Positions 1-8,116 of a stretch of 64,000 nucleotides of DNA are shown here, piece by piece. The position numbers and the translations under genes were made by a program. The notes under the pieces were generated by a model. That model was given only the letters and a program-made list of their open reading frames with translations, was not told the origin of the DNA and searched no databases. Within the stretch, counting starts at the first letter, position 1, and each line of letters opens with the position of its first letter. This DNA comes from Pseudonocardia phyllosphaerae (GTDB lineage Bacteria; Actinomycetota; Actinomycetes; Mycobacteriales; Pseudonocardiaceae), in contig NZ_JBKGXS010000004.1 in NCBI RefSeq assembly GCF_046546475.1, positions 124,001 to 188,000 of the forward strand, read 5' to 3'.

Positions 1-219
1 CCGCACGCCCTGCGACACGCCTACGTCACCCTCGCCCTCGAGGCGGGCGCACCGATCCAGCACGTGCAGGCCGACGTCGGGCACGCGTCGATCGCCACCA
101 CCCGGCACTACGACCGGTCGCTGCGCACCCGCACGTCCAGCGCGGCGGACCTGGTGACCGGCCTGGTCACCGGGCCCGCCGCCGCACCGGACGCCACTGA
201 TCCCGGGCAGGCCGGCTAG
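1..219 (+). CDS. Tyrosine recombinase/integrase, C-terminal fragment (cut by window edge)
   Basis: The first 72 codons are the catalytic end of a site-specific tyrosine recombinase. The frame opens with HALRHAYVTLALEAG, the H-x-L-R-H box carrying the second catalytic arginine. It continues with GHASIATTRHY, which holds the conserved histidine and the nucleophilic tyrosine that forms the 3'-phosphotyrosine intermediate. About 33 residues follow the tyrosine, rich in Ala, Gly and Pro. The 5' part lies outside the window, so it is unknown whether the gene is whole. Its TAG stop overlaps the convergent stop of the symporter gene by a few bases. Such proteins are usually phage, plasmid or ICE integrases or XerC/D relatives; which one cannot be told from this fragment. 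Confidence 0.85.
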   Translation, partial: PHALRHAYVTLALEAGAPIQHVQADVGHASIATTRHYDRSLRTRTSSAADLVTGLVTGPAAAPDATDPGQAG

Positions 220-1826
220 CGGTCGACCCGCTCGTGCGGCTCGACCTCGGTGATCTCCCCGCTGCGCAGCTTCTCCCGGAACGCCCGCATCTCCCGCTTC
301 ACCACCGGCGCCAGCAGGTAGAGGCCGAGGATGTTGAAGATCGCGAGCAGGAACAGCACGGCGTCGGCGAAGTCCAGCACGCTGCCCAGGCTCAGGACCG
401 ACCCGACGACCACGAAGAAGCAGAACACCGCCTGGTAGACCCGCTCGGCGAGCACGCTCTTGCCGAACAGGTAGGTCCACGCCTTCTGGCCGTAGTAGCC
501 CCAGGTGATCATCGTGGAGATCGCGAAGAGCGAGACCGCCAGCGCCAGCACGATCGGGAACCACGGCAGCACGGTCGCGAACGCGTCCGAGGTGACGACG
601 ACGCCGTCGGCCTGGTCGTCCCCGCCGGTGGCGAACGCGGCCTCCCGGGCCTCGTACCAGAACGGGGTACCGGCGATGACGATCGTCAGCGCGGTCATCG
701 TGCAGATGATCACGGTGTCGACGAACGGCTCCAGCAGCGCGACGTAGCCCTCGGTCACCGGGTTCTTCGTCCGGACCGCGGAGTGCGCGATCGGGGCCGA
801 GCCGAGACCGGCCTCGTTGGAGAACGCGGCCCGCTGGAAGCCGACGACCAGCGCACCCAGCGCACCACCGACGACACCCTCGGCCGAGAACGCCCCGGCC
901 AGGATCATCCCGATCGCGCTCGGGACCTGCGCGATGTTCACCGCGATCACGATCAGGCACGCCACGACGTAGATCAGGCCCATCGCCGGGACGAGCCTGC
1001 TGGTGACCCGGCCGACCGACTTCACCCCGCCGAAGATCACCGCACCGACGATCGCCGCCAGGACCAGGCCGAAGATCAGGTGCGCGCCCGCGCCGCCGAG
1101 CAGGCCCTCCTCGCCGCCGGTCACGTTCTCCAGCTGGGCCAGGGTCTGGTTGGCCTGGAACATGTTCCCGCCGGCCACGCCGAAGAACAGCAGCATCACC
1201 GCCGCGCCGACCGCGAGTACGGTGCCCAGGCCGCGCCCGAACGCGTTCGGGAAGCGCTCGGCGACGCCCTTGCGCAGGTAGTGCATCGGCCCGCCGGAGA
1301 CGGTGCCGTCGGCATGGACCTCCCGGTAGCGCACGCCGAGGGTGCACTCGACGAACTTCGTGCACATGCCGAGCAGGCCGGCCACGATCATCCAGAAGGT
1401 GGCGCCCGGACCGCCGATGGTGACCGCGACGCCGACACCGGCGATGTTGCCGAGCCCGACCGTGCCGGACAGCGCCGAGGTCAGCGCCTGGAAGTGGCTG
1501 ATCTCGCCGGGCTCGTCGCGCCGGGTGTACTTCCCGGTGACGATCCGCAGGGCCAGTGCGAACGCCCGGAACTGCACGAACCCGAAGTAGATCGTGAAGA
1601 TCACCCCGGCGAGGACCAGCCACGCCACGATCCACGGAAAGCTCACTCCGAACAGCGAGATCTCGTAGAAGACCACGTCGGACAGGCCCGACGCCAGCGG
1701 GTCGAAGACGGCGTCGATGGCGTTCTCGATGCTGCCGAGAAGCCCGGGTTGCGGGGCCTGGGCGAGAGCGTCGGCGGGCGTGGTCGTGGCCGCACCCGGA
1801 TCCGTGACGGGAGACATACCGGACAT
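216..1826 (-). CDS. AGCS-family sodium:alanine/glycine symporter
   Basis: Integral membrane amino-acid:cation symporter of the alanine-or-glycine:cation symporter (AGCS) family, expected to import alanine or glycine with Na+. Family blocks are plain: GNIAGVGVAVTIGGPGATFW followed by GMCTKFVECTLGVRYRE, and later FSNEAGLGSAPIAHSAVRT. About eleven hydrophobic segments are spread over a 536-residue protein, a normal family length. The start is uncertain. ATG at 1826 or 1817 has no clear Shine-Dalgarno, while an upstream TTG at 1853 has a weak GGGG. It is transcribed alone towards the recombinase fragment, and the two stop codons overlap. The upstream region holds several palindromes that could bind a regulator. 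Substrate is inferred from family only. Confidence 0.9.
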   Translation of the reverse strand: MSGMSPVTDPGAATTTPADALAQAPQPGLLGSIENAIDAVFDPLASGLSDVVFYEISLFGVSFPWIVAWLVLAGVIFTIYFGFVQFRAFALALRIVTGKYTRRDEPGEISHFQALTSALSGTVGLGNIAGVGVAVTIGGPGATFWMIVAGLLGMCTKFVECTLGVRYREVHADGTVSGGPMHYLRKGVAERFPNAFGRGLGTVLAVGAAVMLLFFGVAGGNMFQANQTLAQLENVTGGEEGLLGGAGAHLIFGLVLAAIVGAVIFGGVKSVGRVTSRLVPAMGLIYVVACLIVIAVNIAQVPSAIGMILAGAFSAEGVVGGALGALVVGFQRAAFSNEAGLGSAPIAHSAVRTKNPVTEGYVALLEPFVDTVIICTMTALTIVIAGTPFWYEAREAAFATGGDDQADGVVVTSDAFATVLPWFPIVLALAVSLFAISTMITWGYYGQKAWTYLFGKSVLAERVYQAVFCFFVVVGSVLSLGSVLDFADAVLFLLAIFNILGLYLLAPVVKREMRAFREKLRSGEITEVEPHERVDR

Positions 1827-1865
1827 ACGACCGGATACCAGACGTGAGGGCAATCACTGCCCCAT

Positions 1866-1911
1866 ACGGTTACCAAACCGTCAAATTCGGGCCCAACCGG
1901 TTCGGCCGAAC
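1866..1911 (-). promoter_or_regulatory. Palindrome-rich upstream region of the AGCS gene
   Basis: ACGGTT-N4-AACCGT lies at 1866-1881 and overlaps a TTGACG -35-like hexamer on the minus strand. AACCGGTT and TTCGGCCGAA palindromes follow within 30 bases. This arrangement is typical of a regulator-bound promoter, but the regulator is unknown and no gene for it lies alongside. Confidence 0.35.
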
Positions 1912-1968
1912 AGCGGTGTACGGGTCCGTCACCCGGACGCCGACCCCGGCGTCGGAGTTCGGCGCCGG

Positions 1969-2003
1969 GGATCAGCCCCGGAGGATCAGCCCCGGGGGAT
2001 CAG
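1969..2003. repeat. 14-bp tandem repeat over the hemH stop codon
   Basis: GGATCAG recurs at 1969, 1983 and 1997 as part of a 14-bp unit (GGATCAGCCCCGG plus one base) present about 2.5 times. The rightmost copy contains the hemH stop (TCA at 2000-2002 on the plus strand), so the repeat extends the 3' end of the gene outward. Confidence 0.75.
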
Positions 2004-3064
2004 CGCTGTCCGGTCGCCGGCCTGCGCTGCGGCACGCAGCAGTCCACCGCGCACGGGGCGCCGTCCCGGGTGCAGCCGGCCGACGGGATCGTCGACAGCC
2101 GCGGCTCGGGTGCGCCGTCGGTGTGCTCGGCCATCAGCTCGACGACCATGTCGGCGAACCGCGGGTCCGGCCCGGCCGTCGCGGCGCGGGCGAAGCCCAT
2201 GCCCAGCTCCTCGCACCGCTCGGCGGCCTCGTTGTCCAGGTCCCACACGACCTCGACGTGGTCGGAGACGAACCCGACCGGCGAGACGACGACCGCGGGA
2301 ACGCCCTTGGCGTGCAGGTCGTCGATGTGGCCGACGATGTCGGGCTCCAGCCACGGGATCTGCGGCGGGCCGGAGCGGGACTGCCACACGACGTCGAAGT
2401 CGTCGATGCCCAGCTCGGCCGCGACCAGCGCGGACGCCTCCTGCACCTGGCGGGAGTAGCGGTGCCCGCCCTCGGCCGGAACGCCTGCGGCGGCGTCGGC
2501 GGAGTTCGGGATGGAGTGCGCGGTGAACACCAGTCGCGCCACGTCCTGCTGCTCGGCGGGCAGCGTCGCGAACGCGCGGCGCACCGCGTCGGCGTTGGCG
2601 CGCACGAACTGCGGGTGGTCGAAGAAGTGCCGCAGCTTCACCAGGTGCGGCGCCCGCTCCCCCACGGCGGCGCGGGCCCGCTCGATGTCCTCGTCGTACT
2701 GGCGGCAGGCGGAGTAGCCGCCGTAGGCGCTGGTGGCGAACACCAGGGCGTTGCGGACGCCGTCGTCGGCCATCTGCCGCACGGTGTCCTCGGCGAACGG
2801 GTACCAGTTGCGGTTGCCGAAGTAGACCGGCAGCGCGGTGCGTGCCCCGATCGCCTCGATCAGCTCACGGTTGCGGGCGTTGATCGGCGAGACGCCGCCG
2901 AAGTGCTGGTAGTGCACCTCGACGGCGTCGAGACGCTCGGGCGGGACCCCGCGGCCACGGGTCACGTTCTCCAGGAACGGTCGGACCTCGTCGGGGGCCT
3001 CGGGACCGCCGAAGCTCAGCAGCAGAAGGGCGTCGTACGTGGTGGGCACCCCTCGATTACACAC
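2000..3064 (-). CDS. hemH: Ferrochelatase (coproporphyrin ferrochelatase type)
   Basis: Inserts Fe2+ into the porphyrin ring; in actinobacteria the substrate is usually coproporphyrin III in the coproporphyrin-dependent heme pathway. The N-terminus YDALLLLSFGGPEAPDEV and VHYQHFGGVSPIN are ferrochelatase signatures, and TAHSIPNSAD carries the active-site histidine region. The C-terminal C-x6-C-x3-C-C cluster plus an internal cysteine in SACRQYDED fit the [2Fe-2S] cluster of actinobacterial enzymes. It is the last gene of the leftward moxR-fabG-inhA-hemH series, 21 bases after inhA, as in mycobacteria. GTG at 3064 gives 354 residues; a second GTG at 3049 (VPTTYDA) is also possible. Confidence 0.95.
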   Translation of the reverse strand: MCNRGVPTTYDALLLLSFGGPEAPDEVRPFLENVTRGRGVPPERLDAVEVHYQHFGGVSPINARNRELIEAIGARTALPVYFGNRNWYPFAEDTVRQMADDGVRNALVFATSAYGGYSACRQYDEDIERARAAVGERAPHLVKLRHFFDHPQFVRANADAVRRAFATLPAEQQDVARLVFTAHSIPNSADAAAGVPAEGGHRYSRQVQEASALVAAELGIDDFDVVWQSRSGPPQIPWLEPDIVGHIDDLHAKGVPAVVVSPVGFVSDHVEVVWDLDNEAAERCEELGMGFARAATAGPDPRFADMVVELMAEHTDGAPEPRLSTIPSAGCTRDGAPCAVDCCVPQRRPATGQR

Positions 3065-3085
3065 CCACCGGGCCCATGCGGCCCG

Positions 3086-3862
3086 TCACACCCCGACGGC
3101 GTGCACCCCGCCGTCGGCCATGATCATCGAGCCGGTGGTCGCGGGCATCCACTCCGACAGCGCCACGCAGACGGTCTTCGCCACCGGCACCGGGTCGCCC
3201 ATGTCCCAGCCCAGCGGGGCCCGCTGGCTCCAGACGTCCTCGAACGCGGCGAAGCCGGGGATGGACTTGGCGGCCATCGTCTTCACCGGTCCGGCGGCGA
3301 CGAGGTTGACCCGGATGCCGTCCGGGCCGAGGTCGCGGGCCAGGTAGCGGGTGACCGACTCCAGTGCGGACTTGGCGACGCCCATCCAGTCGTAGGCGGG
3401 CCAGGCCTGGCGGTTGTCGAAGTCCATCCCGACGACCGACGAGCCCGGGCCGAGCAGCGGCTTGCACGCCATGGCCAGCGACTTCAGCGAGTACGCCGAC
3501 ACCTCGATGGCGGTGGCGACGTCGGACCACTCGGCCTTGAGGAACGCGCCGTCGCCCAGCGCACCGGCCGGGGCGAACCCGATGGAGTGCAGGACACCGT
3601 CGAGCCGCGGCTCGTCCCCGAGGTGCTCGGCGACGCGGTCGGCGAGCGAGTCGAGCTGTTCCTGGTTCTGCACGTCCAGCTCGACGACCGGTGCGGGCTT
3701 CGGCAGGCGCTGCGCGATCCGCTCGACCAGGCGGAGCCGGCCGAAGCCGGTGAGCACGACCTCCGCGCCCTGCTCCTGAGCGATCTTGGCGGCGTGGAAG
3801 GCCAGCGAGGCGTCGGTGATCACACCGGTGATCAGCAGCCGCTTGCCGTCGAGCAGTCCCAT
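3086..3862 (-). CDS. inhA: NADH-dependent enoyl-ACP reductase, InhA type
   Basis: Catalyses the last reduction of the fatty-acid elongation cycle (trans-2-enoyl-ACP to acyl-ACP) in the cytoplasm. The 258-residue protein is close to mycobacterial InhA. It has a short-chain dehydrogenase NAD site GVITDASLAF near residues 13-22, and HSIGF with Ser93 at the position equivalent to InhA Ser94. AYDWMGVAKSAL holds catalytic Tyr157 and Lys164, and the C-terminus has PATTGSMIMADGG. An AAAGGA ribosome site precedes ATG 3862. It follows fabG by 88 bases and precedes hemH, the same order as in mycobacteria. Whether it serves long-chain or ordinary fatty acids cannot be read from sequence. Confidence 0.95.
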   Translation of the reverse strand: MGLLDGKRLLITGVITDASLAFHAAKIAQEQGAEVVLTGFGRLRLVERIAQRLPKPAPVVELDVQNQEQLDSLADRVAEHLGDEPRLDGVLHSIGFAPAGALGDGAFLKAEWSDVATAIEVSAYSLKSLAMACKPLLGPGSSVVGMDFDNRQAWPAYDWMGVAKSALESVTRYLARDLGPDGIRVNLVAAGPVKTMAAKSIPGFAAFEDVWSQRAPLGWDMGDPVPVAKTVCVALSEWMPATTGSMIMADGGVHAVGV

Positions 3863-3950
3863 GACGTCCTTTCGAGGGTGGTGGTGCGAGAGTCCGGGTG
3901 AGCGTGTCGCTCGGTGCGTGAGTGACTCGGTGGGTCGGTGACCGACCGGC

Positions 3951-4661
3951 TCAGTGGCCCATGCCGAGGCCGCCGTCGACGGGAACGATCGCCCCGGTGA
4001 CGTAGCCGGCGCCCGGGGAGGCGAGGAAGGCGACCACGGACGCGATGTCGTCGGGGTCGGCGTAGCGGGCCAGCGGGATGGTCCCGAGGATCTCCTCGCG
4101 CCGCTTGTCCGACAGCGCCCGCGTCATGTCGGTGTCGACGAAGCCGGGGGCGACGACGTTCGCGGTGATGCCGCGGCTGCCGAGCTCGCGGGCGACGGAG
4201 CGGGCGAGGCCGACCAGCCCGGACTTCGAGGCGGCGTAGTTGACCTGCCCGGCCGAACCGGTGAGGCCGACGACCGACGACACGAAGATCATCCGGCCGC
4301 CCTTGGCCTTCAGCATCCCGCGCGAGGCGCGCTTGGCGACCCGGTAGGCGGCGGTGAGGTTGGCGTCGACGACCTTGGTGAAGGAGTCCTCGTCCATCCG
4401 CATGAGCAGTCCGTCGTCGGTGATCCCGGCGTTGGACACCAGCACCTCGACAGGGCCGTGCGCGGCCTCGACCTCGGTGAAGGCGGCGTCGACCGACTCG
4501 GCGTCGGTGACGTCGCAGTGCACCGGCAGCAGGCCGTCGGGCAGACCGTCCTTTCCGGAGCGGTAGGTCACCGCCACCTGATCACCCTCGGCGGCGAACG
4601 CGTTCGCGATCGCCAGTCCGATGCCGCGGTTTCCTCCGGTCACGAGCACGCTGCGTCCCAC
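3951..4661 (-). CDS. fabG: 3-oxoacyl-ACP reductase
   Basis: NADPH-dependent beta-ketoacyl-ACP reductase of fatty-acid elongation. The 236 residues form one short-chain dehydrogenase domain. It has the cofactor loop TGGNRGIG at residues 8-15, SNAGI near 76-80, and the catalytic Ser129, Tyr142 and Lys146 in NYAASKSGLVG. The C-terminus ends in YVTGAIVPVDGGLGMGH. It lies directly upstream of inhA and corresponds to mycobacterial fabG1/mabA. The GTG start at 4661 has no ribosome-binding site. Instead TAGGTT sits 8 bases upstream, so a leaderless mRNA starting here is likely, in addition to read-through from the VWA gene 58 bases away. Confidence 0.95.
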   Translation of the reverse strand: MGRSVLVTGGNRGIGLAIANAFAAEGDQVAVTYRSGKDGLPDGLLPVHCDVTDAESVDAAFTEVEAAHGPVEVLVSNAGITDDGLLMRMDEDSFTKVVDANLTAAYRVAKRASRGMLKAKGGRMIFVSSVVGLTGSAGQVNYAASKSGLVGLARSVARELGSRGITANVVAPGFVDTDMTRALSDKRREEILGTIPLARYADPDDIASVVAFLASPGAGYVTGAIVPVDGGLGMGH

Positions 4662-4719
4662 GAGGGCAGAACCTAACGCACTACCCGCCGGTTACGCCGA
4701 CGCCGACCCGGGACGTGGG

Positions 4720-5709
4720 TCACGGCACGCGTCTGCCGAGCAGGATCCCGGCGATCAGCCCGGCCACGAGCAGCAGGAACCCGGCGATCATCCAGGGTCT
4801 GCTCGCGTCGACCTCGCGTTCCTCGTAGCCGAGTTCCTCGGACAGGTCGGAGTAGACCGCACGCAGCTCGGACTCCGACGCGGCGGTGAAGAAGCGGCCG
4901 CCGGAGAGCTGGGCGATCCGCTGCATCGAGGCGTCGTCGACGGCGACGGGCGTGCGGCCGCCGTCGAGGTCGATGGTGCCGTAGGTGGTGCCGAAGGAGA
5001 TCGTGGAGACCGGGACGCCGCGCTTGGCGGCCTCCTGGGCGGCGGTGAACGAGCCGCGCGGCTCCGTCTCCCCCTCCGGCCCCGGAACGGTCTGGGTGCC
5101 GTCGGAGAGCAGCACGATCCGGGCGGGCGGCGGCTGCCCGGACTGGTCGGGGCCCCCGGACAGGGTGCGGGAGAACGAGTCGATCGACTGCATGGCGGTG
5201 AAGATCGCCTCACCGGTGGCGGTGGACTCTGCGAGCTGCAGGCCGTCGACCCCGGACTTCACCGCATTGCGGTCGGTGGTCGGCGAGACCAGTACCGCCG
5301 CGGTCCCGGCGAACGACACCAGCCCCAGGTTGACCCCGGGGGTGAGCTGGTCGGCGAACTGCTTGGCCGCGGCCTGCGCTGCGGCGAGCCGGGTGGGTGC
5401 GACGTCGGTGGCCTTCATCGACAGCGACACGTCGATCACCAGCAGCACCGTGGCCCGGTTGCGCGGGACCTTGGCCATCGCCTGCGGCCCGGCTAGGGCG
5501 ACGGTGAGCAGCGCCAGCGCGGTCAGCAGCGCGATGACGGGCACGTGCCGCCACCGCCCGGGCCGCTTCGGCATGACGGTCTCGAGGAGCTCGAGGTTGG
5601 TGAACCGGAGGACGTCGCTGCGGCGCCGGCGCAGCAGCCAGACGTAGCCGACGGCCAGTGCGGCGACGACGACGAGCGCCAGCAGCCACCAGGGGCTGAC
5701 GAAGTTCAC
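4720..5709 (-). CDS. Membrane-anchored VWA-domain protein
   Basis: A 329-residue protein with two N-terminal membrane segments (about residues 6-25 and 57-74), a von Willebrand factor A domain, and a C-terminal membrane segment. The metal-ion-dependent adhesion site is visible as DVSLSM (Asp93, Ser95, Ser97). It is the third member of the MoxR-DUF58-VWA module, thought to act as a chaperone-like complex in the cell envelope. Its counterpart in M. tuberculosis is Rv1481. GTG start at 5709 overlaps the DUF58 stop by four bases (GTGA), so translation is probably coupled. The substrate of the module is unknown. Confidence 0.9.
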   Translation of the reverse strand: MNFVSPWWLLALVVVAALAVGYVWLLRRRRSDVLRFTNLELLETVMPKRPGRWRHVPVIALLTALALLTVALAGPQAMAKVPRNRATVLLVIDVSLSMKATDVAPTRLAAAQAAAKQFADQLTPGVNLGLVSFAGTAAVLVSPTTDRNAVKSGVDGLQLAESTATGEAIFTAMQSIDSFSRTLSGGPDQSGQPPPARIVLLSDGTQTVPGPEGETEPRGSFTAAQEAAKRGVPVSTISFGTTYGTIDLDGGRTPVAVDDASMQRIAQLSGGRFFTAASESELRAVYSDLSEELGYEEREVDASRPWMIAGFLLLVAGLIAGILLGRRVP

Positions 5710-6677
5710 GCCGGCCTCCCGGGGGTGGCGCCGGTCCCGGAGTGCTTGCGCGCGACCGCGAACCGCACGATGTCGGCGACCCAGTCGCGGTCGGTGCGCA
5801 GGGTCAGCTGTGCGGCTCCGCAGCGGCGCAGCGCGGCGGCGACCCGGTCGCGGTGCTCGGAGGCAGCCGCGGCGAACTCGCGGCGCAGCAGCGGCGTCGT
5901 CTCGACCTCGCGTCGCCGGCCGGTCTCGGGGTCGGCGAGTACGACGGACCCGACGTCGGGCAGCTCCAGCTCGCGCGGGTCGACGATCTCGATCGCGAGC
6001 AGGTCGTGTCGGGCGGTCAGGGCGCGCAGCGACCGCTCCCAGACGGGCTCGCCGAGGAAGTCGGAGATCACCGCGACCAGGCCGCGGCGGCGCGGCGGGC
6101 GGCGCAGCTCGTCCAGTGCCGCGACGAGGTCCCCGCGGACGCCCTCCGGTGCCGGCGGCATGGTCGCGACGCGGCGGACCATGCCGCGCGCGTGCGCGAG
6201 GCCGCCACGGGCGGGCAGCCGCAGCGTCTGCGCCCCGGTGGCGACGACGGCACCGATCCGGTTCCCGCCTCCGGCGGTCAGCTGGGCGACGGCGGTGAGC
6301 CCGGCCAGGGCCAGGTGCCGCTTGTCGGTGTCGGCGGTGCCGAAGTCGAGGCTGCGGGACAGGTCGACGACGGCCCAGGTCTCCAGCTCGCGGTCGGCGA
6401 CGGTCTCGCGGACGTGCGGGGCGGTGGTGCGGGCGGTGACCGACCAGTCCATCCGGCGGACGTCGTCACCGGGCTGGTAGGCGCGCGCCTCCCCCGGCTC
6501 GGTCCCCGGGCCGGGCAGCAGGCCGAGGTGGTTGCCCTGCAACAGGCCGTCGAGCCGGCGGCGGACGGTCAGCTCCAGGGTGCGCAGCGACGCCTCGAGC
6601 TTGGTGAGGTCGGCGGTGGCCCTGCCCGATCCCTGCTCACCGGTGGGCCGGTCGCCCGGCCCGGTGCCGGCCGTCAC
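5706..6677 (-). CDS. DUF58 domain protein of the MoxR module
   Basis: A 323-residue soluble protein with the DUF58 signature REYxxGDDxRxIDW, here RAYQPGDDVRRMDW at residues 65-78, followed by a VWA-like half containing VVDLSRSLDFG. It is found almost always between a MoxR ATPase and a VWA membrane protein, and is thought to be part of that complex. Overlaps of four bases with both neighbours (GTGA) indicate one translationally coupled mRNA. GTG start. The corresponding mycobacterial gene is Rv1480. Function beyond module membership is not known. Confidence 0.9.
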   Translation of the reverse strand: MTAGTGPGDRPTGEQGSGRATADLTKLEASLRTLELTVRRRLDGLLQGNHLGLLPGPGTEPGEARAYQPGDDVRRMDWSVTARTTAPHVRETVADRELETWAVVDLSRSLDFGTADTDKRHLALAGLTAVAQLTAGGGNRIGAVVATGAQTLRLPARGGLAHARGMVRRVATMPPAPEGVRGDLVAALDELRRPPRRRGLVAVISDFLGEPVWERSLRALTARHDLLAIEIVDPRELELPDVGSVVLADPETGRRREVETTPLLRREFAAAASEHRDRVAAALRRCGAAQLTLRTDRDWVADIVRFAVARKHSGTGATPGRPA

Positions 6678-7789
6678 GCCTGGCCACCTGCCGGGGCACC
6701 GGGCCCGCCAGGACCTGCGGCGTACGGCGCCGGGCCGCCGGGCTGCGGCGCAGACCCGTTGCCCGGACGGGCGCTGACCTGCGGCAACGGCACGGTCTGC
6801 AGCACCCGGGACACGATGTGGTCGACCGGGACCTGGTCGGCGACGGCGTCGTAGGACAGCACGAGGCGGTGCCGCAGCACGTCCGGGGCGACCTCCAGGA
6901 CGTCCTGGGGCAGCACATAGTCGCGGCCGCGGACCAGGGCGAGTGCGCGTGCGGCGGCGACGATCCCGAGCGAGGCGCGCGGTGAGGCGCCGTAGGCGAT
7001 CCAGGACGCGACGTCGCCGAGGCCGTGCTCGGCCGGGGTCCGGGTGGCGACGACGAGGCGCACGACGTAGTCGACCAGAGCGTGGTGCACGAACACGTCC
7101 GCCGCGGTGCGCTGGAACGCGACCAGCTCCTGGGGCGTGAGCACCTGGGCGGGCTCCGGCGGGACGGACCCCATCCGGTAGATGATCTCCCGCTCCTCCT
7201 CGACACCCGGGTACTCGATCAGCAGCTTGAACAGGAAGCGGTCGCGCTGCGCCTCGGGCAGCGGGTAGACGCCCTCGTTCTCGATCGGGTTCTGGGTGGC
7301 GAGCACCAGGAACGGGTCTGGCATCGGGTGGTCCTGCCCGCCGAGCGACAGCTTCCGCTCGGCCATGACCTCCAGCATCGCCGACTGCACCTTCGCGGGG
7401 GCACGGTTGATCTCGTCGGCCAGCACGAAGTTGGCGACGACCGGGCCCAGCTCGACGTCGAACTCCTCGCGGCCCTGCCGGTAGATCCGGGTGCCGAGGA
7501 TGTCGGCGGGCACCAGGTCGGGGGTGAACTGCAGCCGGGAGAAGCTGCCGCCGACGACCCGGGCGAAGGTCTCCACGGCCAGGGTCTTCGCGACGCCGGG
7601 GACGCCCTCCAGTAGCAGGTGGCCGCGGGCCAGCAGCCCGACGAGCATCCGCTCGACGAGCCGGTCCTGGCCGACGATCACGCGCTTCACCTCGAGGACG
7701 GCGCGCTCCAGGCGCTCGGCGTCCCGGGCGGGAGTGGACTGGCCGGACGGCTCGGGCGTTCCCGCGGCAGACGTGCTCACGGTGCCCAT
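6674..7789 (-). CDS. moxR: MoxR-family AAA+ ATPase
   Basis: Cytoplasmic AAA+ ATPase that with DUF58 and VWA partners is believed to act in assembly or maturation of envelope or metal-containing proteins. From the ATG at 7789 the protein has 371 residues. The Walker A loop GVPGVAKT lies at about 62-69, Walker B VLADEIN at about 122-128, then sensor ATQNPIENEG and the arginine region EAQRDRFLFK. The C-terminal helical domain is followed by a Gly/Pro-rich tail. ATG 7789 is preferred over GTG 7828 because GGGTGGT precedes it at good spacing. It heads the leftward six-gene series ending in hemH, the order of mycobacterial Rv1479-Rv1485. Confidence 0.92.
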   Translation of the reverse strand: MGTVSTSAAGTPEPSGQSTPARDAERLERAVLEVKRVIVGQDRLVERMLVGLLARGHLLLEGVPGVAKTLAVETFARVVGGSFSRLQFTPDLVPADILGTRIYRQGREEFDVELGPVVANFVLADEINRAPAKVQSAMLEVMAERKLSLGGQDHPMPDPFLVLATQNPIENEGVYPLPEAQRDRFLFKLLIEYPGVEEEREIIYRMGSVPPEPAQVLTPQELVAFQRTAADVFVHHALVDYVVRLVVATRTPAEHGLGDVASWIAYGASPRASLGIVAAARALALVRGRDYVLPQDVLEVAPDVLRHRLVLSYDAVADQVPVDHIVSRVLQTVPLPQVSARPGNGSAPQPGGPAPYAAGPGGPGAPAGGQA

Positions 7790-7844
7790 ACCACCCGGTG
7801 GCCCGTGTGACCGAGGTGAAAACGCCACGGCCGGGTGGGGTCGG

Positions 7845-7948
7845 AGCGGCTCGTCGGTCCAGCGGCTCGTCGGTCTGGCGTAACCGGCGCCGCGAGGGTC
7901 AGCCGGCCGGGCCGCTCCCCCGGCCGGCTGGGCCGCTCCCCCGGCCGG
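7845..7948. repeat. Short direct repeats upstream of moxR
   Basis: Two repeat families lie in the 327-base region between moxR and the TauE gene. AGCGGCTCGTCGGTC occurs at 7845-7859 and 7861-7875. A 19-base GGGCCGCTCCCCCGGCCGG occurs at 7909-7927 and 7930-7948. Neither is coding in a convincing frame. Apart from these and the palindrome at 8008 I see no gene here. Confidence 0.7.
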
Positions 7949-8007
7949 CGCCGCTGCGAGGTCGTGGCCGGGGTTGGTCGTCGCTGTTTGGTTGACGATT
8001 TGCTGGC

Positions 8008-8024
8008 GTCAATGTTTCATTGAC
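8008..8024. repeat. Dispersed palindrome GTCAATG-TTT-CATTGAC, copy 1
   Basis: Perfect 7-bp inverted repeat with a TTT centre. The same 17 bases recur at 24068-24084 in the same orientation. Flanking identity covers GCTGGC on the left and A, T/C, TGA on the right, with weaker similarity (GTTT-ATTG-CG) further left. Copy 1 lies between the TauE gene end and moxR. Function unknown. Confidence 0.7.
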
Positions 8025-8116
8025 ATTGAAGAGACGGGGTGGGCGACTGTCGGCCGCTGATCGATCGCGCCTGAGACCAGATCCGGGCGTGGATCCTCTC
8101 GGGGCCACAGGGCGGC

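Noticed and set aside
8008..8024. Palindrome as an operator of the moxR operon
   Set aside because: It is over 200 bases from the moxR start, and its second copy lies between two convergent gene ends, so a simple operator does not explain both.
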